Assembly (NCBI GenBank): GCA_028284935.1
Contig: JANQQQ010000028.1
Span: 1 to 64,000 of the forward strand
Length of the DNA stretch: 64,000 bases
From: Croceivirga sp.
Lineage (GTDB): Bacteria; Bacteroidota; Bacteroidia; Flavobacteriales; Flavobacteriaceae
Direction of reading: 5' to 3'
Below the pieces are notes generated by a model, which saw only the letters and a list, made by a program, of their open reading frames with translations, was not told where the DNA came from and searched no databases. Positions 8,138 through 16,718 of the stretch are shown piece after piece. The translations under genes and the position numbers were made by a program. How positions within the stretch are numbered: the first letter of the stretch is position 1; each line of letters starts with the position of its first letter.

Positions 8138-8767
8138 ATGTCAATTACTTTAGGTTCTATAGCACCAGATTTCAGCGCAAGCACTACGATGGGAAACTTG
8201 GGATTCCATGAATGGCTTGGCGCAAGTTGGGGGCTTTTGTTTTCACACCCTGAAGATTACACCCCAGTTTGTACTACGGAGCTAGGAGTGGTGGCTAATT
8301 TACACGATGAGTTCGAAAAGCGTAATGTAAAAGCAATTGCTCTTAGCGTTGATAGCCTTAGTTCCCATAAAGGCTGGATTTCTGACATCGAAAAAACAAT
8401 GAATACCAAAGTGAACTTTCCGATAATTGCTGATGAACGAGCAGAAGTCGCCCAACTTTATGGAATGATACATCAGGGGAGTTCTGAAAAGCACACCATT
8501 CGGTCGGTCTTTGTTATTGGGCCAGAAAAGGATATCAAATTGATGCTTACCTATCCTATGGCCGTAGGCAGAAATTTCGATGAAATTTTACGAGTAGTAG
8601 ATGCGCTTCAGCTTAGTTCTAAACATCCTATTGTTACCCCAGCAAATTGGGAACAAAATGATGATGTGATTATCGATCCCTCGTTGTCGGAGAAAGATGC
8701 GCTTAAGGCTTTTCCAAAAGGACATGATGCAGTTACCTCTTACCTGAGATATACACAGCAACCATGA
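8138..8767 (+). CDS. 1-Cys peroxiredoxin (PRDX6-like)
   Basis: A 209-aa thiol peroxidase that reduces H2O2 and organic hydroperoxides in the cytosol. The peroxidatic cysteine is C45 in DYTPVCTTELG, and no other cysteine is visible, which defines the 1-Cys (Prx6) group. The C-terminal dimerisation extension is present, and the length is close to the usual 210-220. The frame is open to an ATG at 8111, but MSITLGSIAPDF at 8138 matches the usual family start. It is divergent from the LytTR regulator and is followed by a small ORF overlapping its stop (ATGA) and a Crp/Fnr regulator. Confidence 0.88.
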   Translation: MSITLGSIAPDFSASTTMGNLGFHEWLGASWGLLFSHPEDYTPVCTTELGVVANLHDEFEKRNVKAIALSVDSLSSHKGWISDIEKTMNTKVNFPIIADERAEVAQLYGMIHQGSSEKHTIRSVFVIGPEKDIKLMLTYPMAVGRNFDEILRVVDALQLSSKHPIVTPANWEQNDDVIIDPSLSEKDALKAFPKGHDAVTSYLRYTQQP

Positions 8768-8898
8768 TTGATATTGAAAAGGTAATCTACCAAGGGAATA
8801 AAACCCTGCCAATTGGAATTTTAATATCACATGTGCCTTTTTTGTTCGAAATTCCTGTCAGTTTTGGGTTGATAGGACTGAGCAAAATCATTAAATAG
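8764..8898 (+). CDS. Possible 44-aa small membrane peptide overlapping the peroxiredoxin stop
   Basis: An ATG at 8764 overlaps the peroxiredoxin TGA as ATGA and opens 44 codons ending at TAG 8898. The product starts MIDIEKVIYQG and continues as an almost uninterrupted hydrophobic stretch ending SKIIK, compatible with one membrane helix. I recognise no family. A 14-bp inverted repeat (8776-8789 / 8896-8909) brackets nearly all of it, so this could instead be a small repeat element or structured RNA. Coding status is uncertain. Confidence 0.35.
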   Translation: MIDIEKVIYQGNKTLPIGILISHVPFLFEIPVSFGLIGLSKIIK

Positions 8899-8909
8899 AT
8901 TACCTTTTC
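8776..8909. repeat. 14-bp inverted repeat spanning 134 bp
   Basis: GAAAAGGTAATCTA at 8776-8789 is the perfect reverse complement of TAGATTACCTTTTC at 8896-8909. The 106 bp between contain most of the 44-codon ORF. No target-site duplication is obvious next to the arms. It may be a MITE-like remnant, a long RNA hairpin, or paired half-sites (each arm holds GGTAA/TTACC, also found in the palindrome at 9514-9529). Confidence 0.6.
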
Positions 8910-8941
8910 TTGTTATCAGTGATTAAGTAAAACTGTAAATA

Positions 8942-9502
8942 GTGATTAGATCAGATAGATTTATCAAAGCAAAAGACCTTCTGGATTGGAATCTAAGCCT
9001 CGATCTTGGCCTTGACTCAAGTCTGAAACAAAAAGGGGAGATATTTCTGGAAGAAGGTCAGCATTGTGACTATTTTTACTATATAATAAAAGGGTTTGTA
9101 CGTGTTTATTATCTAGACTTAGATGGAAATGAAATTACCCATTGGTTCTCAGGTTCCGATTCCATGATTACCTCACCATTTAGTTTTTTCAAAAAAGAGA
9201 CCAATATCCTGTATTTTGAGGCATTGGAAGATTCTGAACTGCTTTTATTGAGCCATAGCCAATTAGATGCTATAATATCTCAATCTAAGTCTACTGAAAA
9301 AGGGTATCGAAATTTACTCGCAGAATTTGCTATGGTATTGAGCCGAAGAATCATGAGTATTCATACCGAATCTGCTGAAAATCGATATCTAAATCTAATT
9401 AACGAACACCCTCTTCTTTTTCAAAAAGCAAAGCTTTCACATATCGCTTCGTTTTTGGGGGTTACCCCTCAAAGTTTAAGTAGAATTAGAAAAAATATTT
9501 AG
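8942..9502 (+). CDS. Crp/Fnr-family transcriptional regulator
   Basis: A 186-aa regulator with an N-terminal cyclic-nucleotide-binding beta-roll (about 15-115, KGEIFLEEGQ, YYIIKGFVRVYY) and a short C-terminal helix-turn-helix (LSHIASFLGVTPQSLSRIRK, about 163-182). No Fnr-type cysteine cluster is present, so it probably senses a small molecule or acts constitutively. The best start is GTG at 8942, since no in-frame ATG fits. It precedes the SDR and aldehyde dehydrogenase genes, which have a symmetric TTTACC-N4-GGTAAA site in their promoter region, so it likely controls them. Confidence 0.85.
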   Translation: MIRSDRFIKAKDLLDWNLSLDLGLDSSLKQKGEIFLEEGQHCDYFYYIIKGFVRVYYLDLDGNEITHWFSGSDSMITSPFSFFKKETNILYFEALEDSELLLLSHSQLDAIISQSKSTEKGYRNLLAEFAMVLSRRIMSIHTESAENRYLNLINEHPLLFQKAKLSHIASFLGVTPQSLSRIRKNI

Positions 9503-9513
9503 AAAATCTCGTT

Positions 9514-9529
9514 TTTACCATAGGGTAAA
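9514..9529. promoter_or_regulatory. Candidate Crp/Fnr-type operator before the SDR gene
   Basis: TTTACC-ATAG-GGTAAA is a perfect 6-bp-arm palindrome with the N4 spacing typical of Crp/Fnr boxes. A weak -7-like element GAAATTTG lies at 9551-9558. Transcription starting about 6 bp after it would place the palindrome centre near -42, the classical class II activator position. The Crp/Fnr gene ends 11 bp upstream. Binding is inferred. Confidence 0.55.
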
Positions 9530-9589
9530 TTTTCCTCCATTCACTTCACGGAAATTTGTGGTGTTGTTTAATCATTAAAAAATATCACA

Positions 9590-10369
9590 ATGAAAAAAGT
9601 AGCTTTAATCACGGGAGCAGCTAGTGGAATAGGAAGAGAATTTTCAAGAATCCACGCTAAAAAAGGAGGCAATATCGTCGCCGTTGATGTCAACGCCGAA
9701 GGTTTAATGGAACTCAAAAATGAGTTGGAAAATAAACATGGTGTAGAAGTATATACTATTGTAAAAAATCTTACAGAGTTAACTGCTCCTCAAGAAATTC
9801 ATAATGAAGTAGTAAGGCAAGGAATCGAAATCGATTACCTTATTAACAATGCAGGATTTGGAGGTGTAGGTGCTTTTCATGAAAGGGATTGGGCGAAAGA
9901 CCAGGCCATGATTCAGGTAAATGTACTTGCACTTACTTCATTGACAAGACAGTTTTTACCCGACTTTGTAGCACGTGATTCAGGAAGAATCTTAAATGTA
10001 TCGTCGACAGTTAGTTTAGTGCCTGGACCTTACCAAGCCGTCTATTTTGCAACAAAGGCTTATGTAACATCATTCAATAGGTCAATTTATGGAGAATTGA
10101 GCGATACAGGTGTTACATCTACAGCATTATTGCCAGGTGCAACAAAAACTGCCTTTGGAGACCATTCGGGAATGAACAAAACGGCCATCTACAAAAAACC
10201 TGCCAGTGCTACAGCAGTTGCCTCAGAAGGGTATAAGGCAATGGAGAAAGGAGAAGTAGAAGTCATTGCTGGTTTGGGTTGGAACCAACGAATGGAATTA
10301 AAATTCATCCCGTTTCTATCATCAGAGTCATTAATTAAAAGAATTAAAAAGCAATCCGTAGCACATTAA
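9590..10369 (+). CDS. SDR-family NAD(P)-dependent oxidoreductase
   Basis: A 259-aa short-chain dehydrogenase. The Rossmann glycine motif TGAASGIG is at residues 8-15, NNAG at 86-89, and the catalytic Ser139, Tyr152 and Lys156 (YFATK) are in place. D33 at the end of the second strand suggests a preference for NAD(H). The substrate cannot be read from sequence. It is followed after 32 bp by an aldehyde dehydrogenase, suggesting an alcohol-aldehyde-acid route or aldehyde detoxification, and it is preceded by a Crp/Fnr gene and palindromic site. Confidence 0.88.
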   Translation: MKKVALITGAASGIGREFSRIHAKKGGNIVAVDVNAEGLMELKNELENKHGVEVYTIVKNLTELTAPQEIHNEVVRQGIEIDYLINNAGFGGVGAFHERDWAKDQAMIQVNVLALTSLTRQFLPDFVARDSGRILNVSSTVSLVPGPYQAVYFATKAYVTSFNRSIYGELSDTGVTSTALLPGATKTAFGDHSGMNKTAIYKKPASATAVASEGYKAMEKGEVEVIAGLGWNQRMELKFIPFLSSESLIKRIKKQSVAH

Positions 10370-10401
10370 TCATCAATACAATTTTTAAAAAATTAGAAAT
10401 C

Positions 10402-11814
10402 ATGAATGCAATAGTAGAAAGTCCAGTTGAAAACAAGGAAAGCTCTTTCGAAACAGAAGTACAACAGTTAGTAACTAGTCAAAGAGATTATTTTAAAAGC
10501 AATGCAACTAGACCAGCAGAATTTCGATTAGCTCAATTAAAGAAGTTTAAAGCACTTTTGTTGAAGAACGAAGACAAAATGCATGAAGCCATTATGAAAG
10601 ACTTCGGTAAGTCAAAATATGAAAATCAACTGACCGAGTTTTTTCCTTTAATTGATGAAATCAATATCTCAATCAGAAACCTAAAGAAATGGATGCAGCA
10701 TCGAAGCGTAAAAACAAATCTGTTGAATTTCCCAGCAAAAAGTTATTTGGTTCCTGAACCGCTAGGTGTCACTTTAGTAATAGGAGCCTGGAACTTCCCT
10801 TATAATTTATCATTGACACCAGTTGTAGGTTCAATGGCCGCAGGTAATACCACAATTCTTAAGCCTAGTGAGCTCCCTGCTGAAACTAGCAAGATTATGG
10901 CAAAAATTATTAATGAGAATTTTGACTCTAACTATTTAAGAGTGGTTGAAGGGGCCATTCCCGAAACCACTGCCTTATTGAAGCAACGTTACGATAAGAT
11001 TTTCTTTACTGGTAGCCCAATGGTAGGGAAGATTGTGAACAGAGCTGCTGCTGAACATCTCACTGACGTCACTCTTGAATTAGGAGGAAAAAACCCTGTT
11101 ATATTCCATAAAGACGCCGCATTAAAAACTGGTGTCAAACGTATGATATGGTCAAAGTTTGTGAATGCAGGACAGCTTTGTATTACCCCTGACTATGCAC
11201 TAGTGCATAAAGATGTGAAAGAAGAATTTCTTCAGTTGGCGGTTAAGGAAATTGAGAAAGCCAACTTTTCACCAGAGAATCACAACTTTGTTCAGATTAT
11301 CAACGAAAGAAACTTTGATAGGGTAGTAAGCTTAATCAATTCTGAAAAAGTGTATTACGGTGGCACAAGTGATAGAGCTAATCGAAGAATCCATCCAACA
11401 ATCCTAAATAACGTATCACTTGGTGATGCCGTAATGCAAGAGGAAATCTTTGGCCCAATTCTTCCTGTGATTGAATACGAAACGATTGATGAAGCATTTG
11501 AAATTATCAAAGAAATTGAGAAGCCATTAGCTGCTTACCTATTTTCAGATAGTAGTGCTATCAAAGAGCGTTTTTTGCATGAAATCCCTTTTGGAAGCGG
11601 CGGTATCAATGACTGTGTAATGCAGGTTACCAACCCTAATATTCCTTTTGGCGGGGTTGGAAATAGCGGTATGGGGCGCTATCATGGTAAGTTTAGCTTT
11701 GAGTGTTTCTCGCATTTTAAAGGAGTATTAGACAAACCAACGGTAATCGAGACAAACTTGAAATACTATGGTTATAGCGAAAAACAATTAAAGTTAATCA
11801 AAGCATTAGGCTAA
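10402..11814 (+). CDS. Aldehyde dehydrogenase (class 3-like)
   Basis: A 470-aa NAD(P)-dependent aldehyde dehydrogenase of the short, ALDH3-like type. Catalytic Cys260 lies in NAGQLCITPDY and the general base Glu226 in LELGGKNP. The cofactor-binding segment GAWNFPYNLSLTP and the oligomerisation tail are intact. Length is typical (450-480). It probably oxidises aldehydes made by the SDR or arising from lipid peroxidation. A strong terminator follows. Confidence 0.9.
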   Translation: MNAIVESPVENKESSFETEVQQLVTSQRDYFKSNATRPAEFRLAQLKKFKALLLKNEDKMHEAIMKDFGKSKYENQLTEFFPLIDEINISIRNLKKWMQHRSVKTNLLNFPAKSYLVPEPLGVTLVIGAWNFPYNLSLTPVVGSMAAGNTTILKPSELPAETSKIMAKIINENFDSNYLRVVEGAIPETTALLKQRYDKIFFTGSPMVGKIVNRAAAEHLTDVTLELGGKNPVIFHKDAALKTGVKRMIWSKFVNAGQLCITPDYALVHKDVKEEFLQLAVKEIEKANFSPENHNFVQIINERNFDRVVSLINSEKVYYGGTSDRANRRIHPTILNNVSLGDAVMQEEIFGPILPVIEYETIDEAFEIIKEIEKPLAAYLFSDSSAIKERFLHEIPFGSGGINDCVMQVTNPNIPFGGVGNSGMGRYHGKFSFECFSHFKGVLDKPTVIETNLKYYGYSEKQLKLIKALG

Positions 11815-11844
11815 ATAGATTAATAAATATGATTTTTAAACAGC

Positions 11845-11874
11845 GGCGGTTTGGTATTAACTAAACCGCCTTTT
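11845..11874 (+). terminator. Intrinsic terminator after the aldehyde dehydrogenase
   Basis: A 10-bp stem (GGCGGTTTGG / CTAAACCGCC, one G-U pair) with a 6-nt loop, followed by TTTT, lies about 30 bp after the stop. Confidence 0.85.
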
Positions 11875-12192
11875 CAATTATATCATTTCGTTTAAGGATT
11901 GGATTTATGACAAGTCATACTAGCCTCTGGATTTTAGTGGAGCCATTGTCTATGTATGGACCAGTGTAAAAACGATTATTATAATTCTGCTTTTTTTCGG
12001 TACCCCTACCCAATTTATTCGGGCTATGTCAAAAGCGTATTTGGTTTCTGAGGTTTTTGATTTTTCGTTTTTAGAAGAATTATGTAGTTGGTCCAAAAGA
12101 ATTGGCGGCGAAACATGAAATCGCTAATTTTAAAGGGACAGAAATGCTATTTCTTCTTTAAAGTTCATTACAAGCACCCTCTGGAGCACCCT
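11875..12192. other. Gene-poor stretch between the aldehyde dehydrogenase terminator and tRNA-Phe
   Basis: No convincing gene is seen. Short open frames exist (for example a 31-codon frame from ATG 11955) but show no family resemblance. A 7-bp motif occurs twice nearby (AGCACCC at 12172-12178 and 12185-12191). It could hold decayed sequence at the 3' side of the tRNA, a common integration point, but no integrase remnant or repeated tRNA end was found. Confidence 0.4.
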
Positions 12193-12241
12193 ATTAAAAA
12201 CAGAAAACTCGCAACGTTACTGTTTATAGTATGTTACGAGT
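12193..12241 (-). terminator. Intrinsic terminator of tRNA-Phe (minus strand)
   Basis: Read on the minus strand, ACTCGTAAC (12241-12233) pairs with GTTGCGAGT (12215-12207) over nine pairs including one G-U, followed by a T-rich tail (TTTCTGTTTTT). It starts 9 bp after the tRNA 3' end. Confidence 0.75.
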
Positions 12242-12249
12242 TTCTTCTG

Positions 12250-12322
<73 letters not shown>

Positions 12323-12347
12323 TTGCTTTTCTTTTTAAAAAGGGCTG

Positions 12348-12377
12348 CAAATATAATTTCAAATATAGGATTTACAA
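12348..12377 (-). promoter_or_regulatory. Promoter of tRNA-Phe
   Basis: On the minus strand TTG (12377-12375) is followed after 19 bp by TATATTTG (12355-12348), an exact Bacteroidota -33/-7 pair about 25 bp before the mature tRNA. Confidence 0.75.
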
Positions 12378-12429
12378 ACTTCTAGTTAGAAAAACACGCT
12401 AGTTTTTTTGGTTTCCCGAACTTTAGGCG

Positions 12430-13158
12430 ATGAACCTTGTGATCGACATTGGGAATACCTTAGTAAAGTACGCCGTTTTTAACAAACAGAGGTTACTTAT
12501 GGAACAACGTTCCGAACAGCAATTATATGTTTCAAAAATTAAGGAACTTTTTGAGATATATCCCAAAATTGAACATGCCATTATCTCCTCTGTGGGGGAT
12601 GTAGGTAAAAAACAGTTTGAAGTCCTTTCCCTTTTTTGTAAGGTGCACATTCTTTCCCACAAATCCAAAGTACCCTTTAAAAATAGCTATGCCACCCCAC
12701 AATCACTAGGGATGGACAGAATTGCATTGGCCACAGCGGCTTTTTACCATAAACCCAAGGCGAATACCTTGGTTATTGATATGGGAACCTGTATCACCTA
12801 TGACATTATCAACAGCGGAGGGGAATATTTAGGTGGCGCTATTTCACCGGGATTGCATATGCGCTATAAGGCCATGCACCAACAGACCAAGAAATTACCG
12901 TTATTGGAACCGGAAATCCCATTGGATTTTATTGGTAACTCAACGGCCAACAGTATGCACAATGGGGTAATACAGGGAATCTGTCATGAATTGGACGGAG
13001 CCATTGATCAATACAAAAACCGCTTTGAACATTTAACAGTTATTTTAACAGGCGGGGATTCCCATTTTTTTGCCAAACGGCTAAAAAATTCCATATTTGC
13101 CAATTCTAAATTCCTACTGGAGGGGTTGAACTACCTGCTGGAATACAATAAACAATAA
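12430..13158 (+). CDS. coaX: Type III pantothenate kinase
   Basis: A 242-aa enzyme that phosphorylates pantothenate with ATP in the first step of CoA synthesis. The ASKHA-fold phosphate motif DIGNT is at residues 6-10. GMDRIALATAA and VIDMGTCITYD are the second phosphate and metal-binding motifs of CoaX, and the length fits. Its stop codon directly abuts the ATG of the next gene, so the two are translated together. Confidence 0.93.
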   Translation: MNLVIDIGNTLVKYAVFNKQRLLMEQRSEQQLYVSKIKELFEIYPKIEHAIISSVGDVGKKQFEVLSLFCKVHILSHKSKVPFKNSYATPQSLGMDRIALATAAFYHKPKANTLVIDMGTCITYDIINSGGEYLGGAISPGLHMRYKAMHQQTKKLPLLEPEIPLDFIGNSTANSMHNGVIQGICHELDGAIDQYKNRFEHLTVILTGGDSHFFAKRLKNSIFANSKFLLEGLNYLLEYNKQ

Positions 13159-14430
13159 ATGGTCAAGAATTTTTTGATAGCATTGGTATGCCTGCTTTCT
13201 TTTGGCATCTATGCTCAAAATGGTACAATTTCTCCATATTCATATTTTGGCATAGGCGATACCAGAAACAACGGAACCATTGACAATAGACAAATGGGCG
13301 GCCTACAGATGTATGGGGACAGTATCCATATCAACCTTAGAAATCCTGCGGCTTTTTCCAAACTTCGATTAACTACCTACACGGCGGGAATCTCGCACAG
13401 GGAATATCAGCTAAGGGATAATTTTGAGACCCAGCGCATCTCGGTCACCAATTTGGATTATTTGGCAGTAGGGTTCCCCATAGCCAAAAATGCAGGCGTT
13501 GGGTTTGGGATTCAACCGTTTACCTCCGTGGGTTATGATTTGATTACAGAATCTACAAATGCAGAACAGGATACCGTTAGAAACGTCTTTACAGGAGATG
13601 GAGGATTAAATCGTGTATTTGTCTCCCTGGGCTTTGAGCCTATTAAAAATGTATCCTTGGGGGCAACGGCTAATTTTAATTTTGGGACACTTCGCTATAA
13701 TCGGTCCGAATCTACGGAAGGTGTGCAATTGGGAACTTTGGACAGCCGTGAGTCCAGAATCAATGGATTTGATTTGAATCTAGGGGGTATGTTTACTCCA
13801 AGAATTGGGAAATATACCCTGTTTGCCCATGTAGGTGTGGATACACAGATCAATTTGGTTTCTGAAAACTCGAGGACCATAGGTTCTTTCTCGCCGACCC
13901 AAGGGGAAATCGAGGTTTTCGATGTGGATTTGGAGGCGCAGAACCTAAAGAATACAGAACTTAAAATCCCTACAAGAAGCACATTTGGATTGGGTTTTGG
14001 CGAAGACAAAAAATGGTTCATAGGAGGGGAGTACTCCTTTCAGGAACTAAGTACGTTTGAAAACACCTTTTTGGGACAGGAGAATGTAACGTATGCCGAT
14101 GCCAGTACTATGGCATTAGGAGGGTACTATGTACCTAATTACGCTGCTTTGTCGGGTATTTTAAATCGTATTACATATCGCGCTGGATTACGTTATGATG
14201 AAACCGGACTAGTAGTGAATGGAAAGGAGATCAATAACTTTGGCATAACTTTTGGTTTTGGTATACCGATCGTTGGTACCGGAACAGATCGTTTCTCCAA
14301 TCTCAATATCGGTTTTGAATTGGGAAGAAGGGGAACGCGCGCGGCAGGACTTTTGGAGGAGAATTATCTTAATGTAAATATTGGTATTTCTTTAAATGCG
14401 TTGTGGTTCCAGAAAAGGAAAATCAATTAA
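13159..14430 (+). CDS. Putative outer-membrane protein (flavobacterial barrel)
   Basis: A 423-aa protein with a signal peptide (LIALVCLLSFGIYAQ) and then an all-beta, glycine/aromatic-rich chain (NGTISPYSYFGIGD) ending in WFQKRKIN. This pattern recurs in flavobacterial putative outer-membrane proteins placed after coaX. It begins immediately after the coaX stop. Its substrate or role is unknown. Vicinity to lptC fits an envelope function but does not prove one. Confidence 0.7.
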   Translation: MVKNFLIALVCLLSFGIYAQNGTISPYSYFGIGDTRNNGTIDNRQMGGLQMYGDSIHINLRNPAAFSKLRLTTYTAGISHREYQLRDNFETQRISVTNLDYLAVGFPIAKNAGVGFGIQPFTSVGYDLITESTNAEQDTVRNVFTGDGGLNRVFVSLGFEPIKNVSLGATANFNFGTLRYNRSESTEGVQLGTLDSRESRINGFDLNLGGMFTPRIGKYTLFAHVGVDTQINLVSENSRTIGSFSPTQGEIEVFDVDLEAQNLKNTELKIPTRSTFGLGFGEDKKWFIGGEYSFQELSTFENTFLGQENVTYADASTMALGGYYVPNYAALSGILNRITYRAGLRYDETGLVVNGKEINNFGITFGFGIPIVGTGTDRFSNLNIGFELGRRGTRAAGLLEENYLNVNIGISLNALWFQKRKIN

Positions 14431-14532
14431 GTCTCAAAAAATTAAAAAATTCATAAATAAAGTCCTTAAAATCAACCAGAATAGAGGTTTAACTATAAAA
14501 ATTTGTACATTAACCACTTTAAATTTAGTAAA

Positions 14533-15906
14533 ATGAAGAAGAAACTCTACTTGACGATGTTTGCGGTGATTATGTCGATGGGTGTTAGTATTGCCCAAGC
14601 GCAAAACCCAGAGTGTATGACCAATCTTTCCATTTTTGCGGAACATGCCAAAGTGAAGAATTATGATGCTGCCTATGAGCCATGGAAGAGCGTTTATGAG
14701 ACCTGTCCTGACCTAAATAGAGCCATTTATTCTTATGGGGAAAGGATATTAAAGCACAAAATCAAGAATTCTTCCGGCTCGGAAAAAGATGGATATATCC
14801 AGGATATTTTGGTGCTGCACGATGATAGTATGAAATATTTCCCATCTAAATTTCCGATGGCTGGAGTCACTGTTGATAAAGTACTTATGATGTATGACAA
14901 CAAGATGGCATCGGACGATAAGATCTACACGATGTTGGATAAGGCTTTCAAAGAAGATAGGGATAACTTCAAAAACCCAAAAGCACTCTATTTGTACTTT
15001 TCAAGCTTGGTCAACTTGCATAATGAGGGCAAAAAAGATTTACAGTCCGTGTTTGATACCTATGATGATGTAACAGGAAAAGTGGAGGAAGAGAATAAGA
15101 AGTTAACCGGCGTACTTGGAAAGATCCTAGCTAAGGAAGATGCGGGTACAGCACTGACTTCAAAGGAAAAAAGGCAGAAAAAAGCGGCTACTGTCAATTC
15201 TGAGTCATATGGTAAGATTTCAGGCAGTATTGACTCTAAATTGGGTGCATTAGCGGATTGTGGCAACTTAATTCCTTTGTACGAAAAGAGTTTTGAAGCT
15301 AAGAAAGGGGATTTGACCTGGGTGAAAAGAGCTGTAGGCCGCATGTTTAGCAAGGAATGTACGGACGACCCTTTGTTCAGTAAAATGGTAAAGGTACAAG
15401 CGGAATTGGACCCATCGGCAGATGTTTACGTGTACCTAGGTACGCTAGAAGCCAAAAAAGGGGATAATAAAGCTGCAATAGTTGATTTTAACAAGGCGGT
15501 TGAACTGGAAACGGATAACTACAGGAAGTCCAATATCTTATACAAGGTAGCTACCATTGTCAGAAAAAGTAGCAAATCCCAAGCAAGGAATTATTTGAAC
15601 AAGGCCATCAATGCCAATCCTGCTAATGGAAAGGCCTATTTGTTGTTGGCCAACTTATATGCCGGTAGTGCCAATGCCTGTGGTGACACCCCATTTGAGA
15701 AGAGGGCCATTTATTGGAAGGCGGCCGATGTTGCAAGAAAAGCGGGTAGGGTAGATCCCTCCTTGGCATCCAGGGCCAATAAAACGGCGTCCAGTTATGC
15801 GCAAAGGGCACCCTCAAAAACAGATATTTTCAATTCTGGTTTGGCAGGGCAGACCATTACCTTCAAGTGTTGGGTAGGTGGTAGCGTTACGGTACCTAGC
15901 TTATAA
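14533..15906 (+). CDS. Secreted TPR-repeat protein
   Basis: The product is 457 aa from ATG 14533, with a signal peptide ending in SIAQAQ. The chain is helical. Tetratricopeptide-like repeats are recognisable around residues 285-380 (DVYVYLGTLEAKKGDN, NSKAYLLLANLYAG-like segments). The C-terminal 25 residues are hydrophobic/beta (GQTITFKCWVGGSVTVPSL). The frame is open 10 codons further upstream, but MKKKLYLTMFAV is the natural secretory start. It sits directly before lptC with 2 bp between. Function unknown. Confidence 0.7.
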   Translation: MKKKLYLTMFAVIMSMGVSIAQAQNPECMTNLSIFAEHAKVKNYDAAYEPWKSVYETCPDLNRAIYSYGERILKHKIKNSSGSEKDGYIQDILVLHDDSMKYFPSKFPMAGVTVDKVLMMYDNKMASDDKIYTMLDKAFKEDRDNFKNPKALYLYFSSLVNLHNEGKKDLQSVFDTYDDVTGKVEEENKKLTGVLGKILAKEDAGTALTSKEKRQKKAATVNSESYGKISGSIDSKLGALADCGNLIPLYEKSFEAKKGDLTWVKRAVGRMFSKECTDDPLFSKMVKVQAELDPSADVYVYLGTLEAKKGDNKAAIVDFNKAVELETDNYRKSNILYKVATIVRKSSKSQARNYLNKAINANPANGKAYLLLANLYAGSANACGDTPFEKRAIYWKAADVARKAGRVDPSLASRANKTASSYAQRAPSKTDIFNSGLAGQTITFKCWVGGSVTVPSL

Positions 15907-15908
15907 GG

Positions 15909-16508
15909 TTGAAAAAAGAACATACATATATTAAGCGATTTGCCACAACTTTTGTTGTGGCAATTCTTTTTATGGGGTGTGGCGACCGTTATGAAAGGGT
16001 AGGTCAAGAAGCCTTAAAAAAGAATTACCCTCAGGGTGTGGCGACCAACTTTACCTTGACCTATACGGAATCCCAAAAGGAAATGACGACACTCGATTCT
16101 GCATCAAGTAGGGTGATTGCCATTTTGAAAAGTCCCTTAAATCAAGACTATGACAATCAAAGGTTCAAGTACAAAGTCTTTCCTAAAGGACTTCAAGTGG
16201 ATTTTTTTGATGATAAGAACCAGAAAACGGTCATCAAGGCGGATTATGGGATTATTTATTCCCAGACCAATCTCATGGATTTAAAGGGTAATGTGGTCAT
16301 TGAGAGCCATGATGGTAAAAAATTGGAAACACCCCAGTTGTACTGGGACCGTAAAAACAAATGGATTTTTACCGATGATGAATTTACCTTCACCAATCCA
16401 GAAGATGGAACCGTAATGGAAGGTAAGGGAATGGATTTTAATCGGGAACGTACTTTTTTAAGTGCCCAAAAAACATTTGGGATAATGACCATAAAAGAAG
16501 AAGAGTAG
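15909..16508 (+). CDS. lptC: LPS export ABC transporter periplasmic protein LptC
   Basis: A 199-aa lipoprotein-like protein. The lipobox LFMGC places Cys24 at the N-terminus of the mature chain, and the rest is the LptC/OstA-type beta-jellyroll (FKYKVFPKGLQVDFFD, ADYGIIYSQTNLMDLKGNVVI). LptC bridges LPS from the inner-membrane LptBFG to LptA. The start is TTG at 15909, two bases after the preceding stop, followed by MKKEHTY. It is followed by a small membrane protein. Confidence 0.85.
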   Translation: MKKEHTYIKRFATTFVVAILFMGCGDRYERVGQEALKKNYPQGVATNFTLTYTESQKEMTTLDSASSRVIAILKSPLNQDYDNQRFKYKVFPKGLQVDFFDDKNQKTVIKADYGIIYSQTNLMDLKGNVVIESHDGKKLETPQLYWDRKNKWIFTDDEFTFTNPEDGTVMEGKGMDFNRERTFLSAQKTFGIMTIKEEE

Positions 16509-16512
16509 CACT

Positions 16513-16713
16513 ATGATAAAGATTTTAAAGTATACGGAATATTTATATCTGGTAGTTGCCATAGCCTCCATATATAAGATAATTACACTGTGGCCGGTAA
16601 ACCCGAAGGACACCTACATTTTTATCTTTTTTGCCGTGGTTTCCATCGCCATGTTCTTTTTTAGAAGAAGGTATCGAAAACGTTTTGAAAAAAGATCGGG
16701 TAATCATTCTTAA
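16513..16713 (+). CDS. Small two-helix membrane protein
   Basis: A 66-aa protein with two hydrophobic helices (about 8-25 and 34-50) and a strongly basic tail (RRRYRKRFEKRSG), which puts the C-terminus in the cytosol. It lies 4 bp after lptC and 5 bp before the CBS-domain transporter gene, a tight operon. This order is common in flavobacteria. No function is known. Confidence 0.7.
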   Translation: MIKILKYTEYLYLVVAIASIYKIITLWPVNPKDTYIFIFFAVVSIAMFFFRRRYRKRFEKRSGNHS

Positions 16714-16718
16714 TAGCA

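Noticed and set aside
11955..12050. 31-codon frame from ATG 11955 as a small gene
   Set aside because: Too short, no leader elements, no resemblance to a known family, and it sits in apparently decayed sequence.
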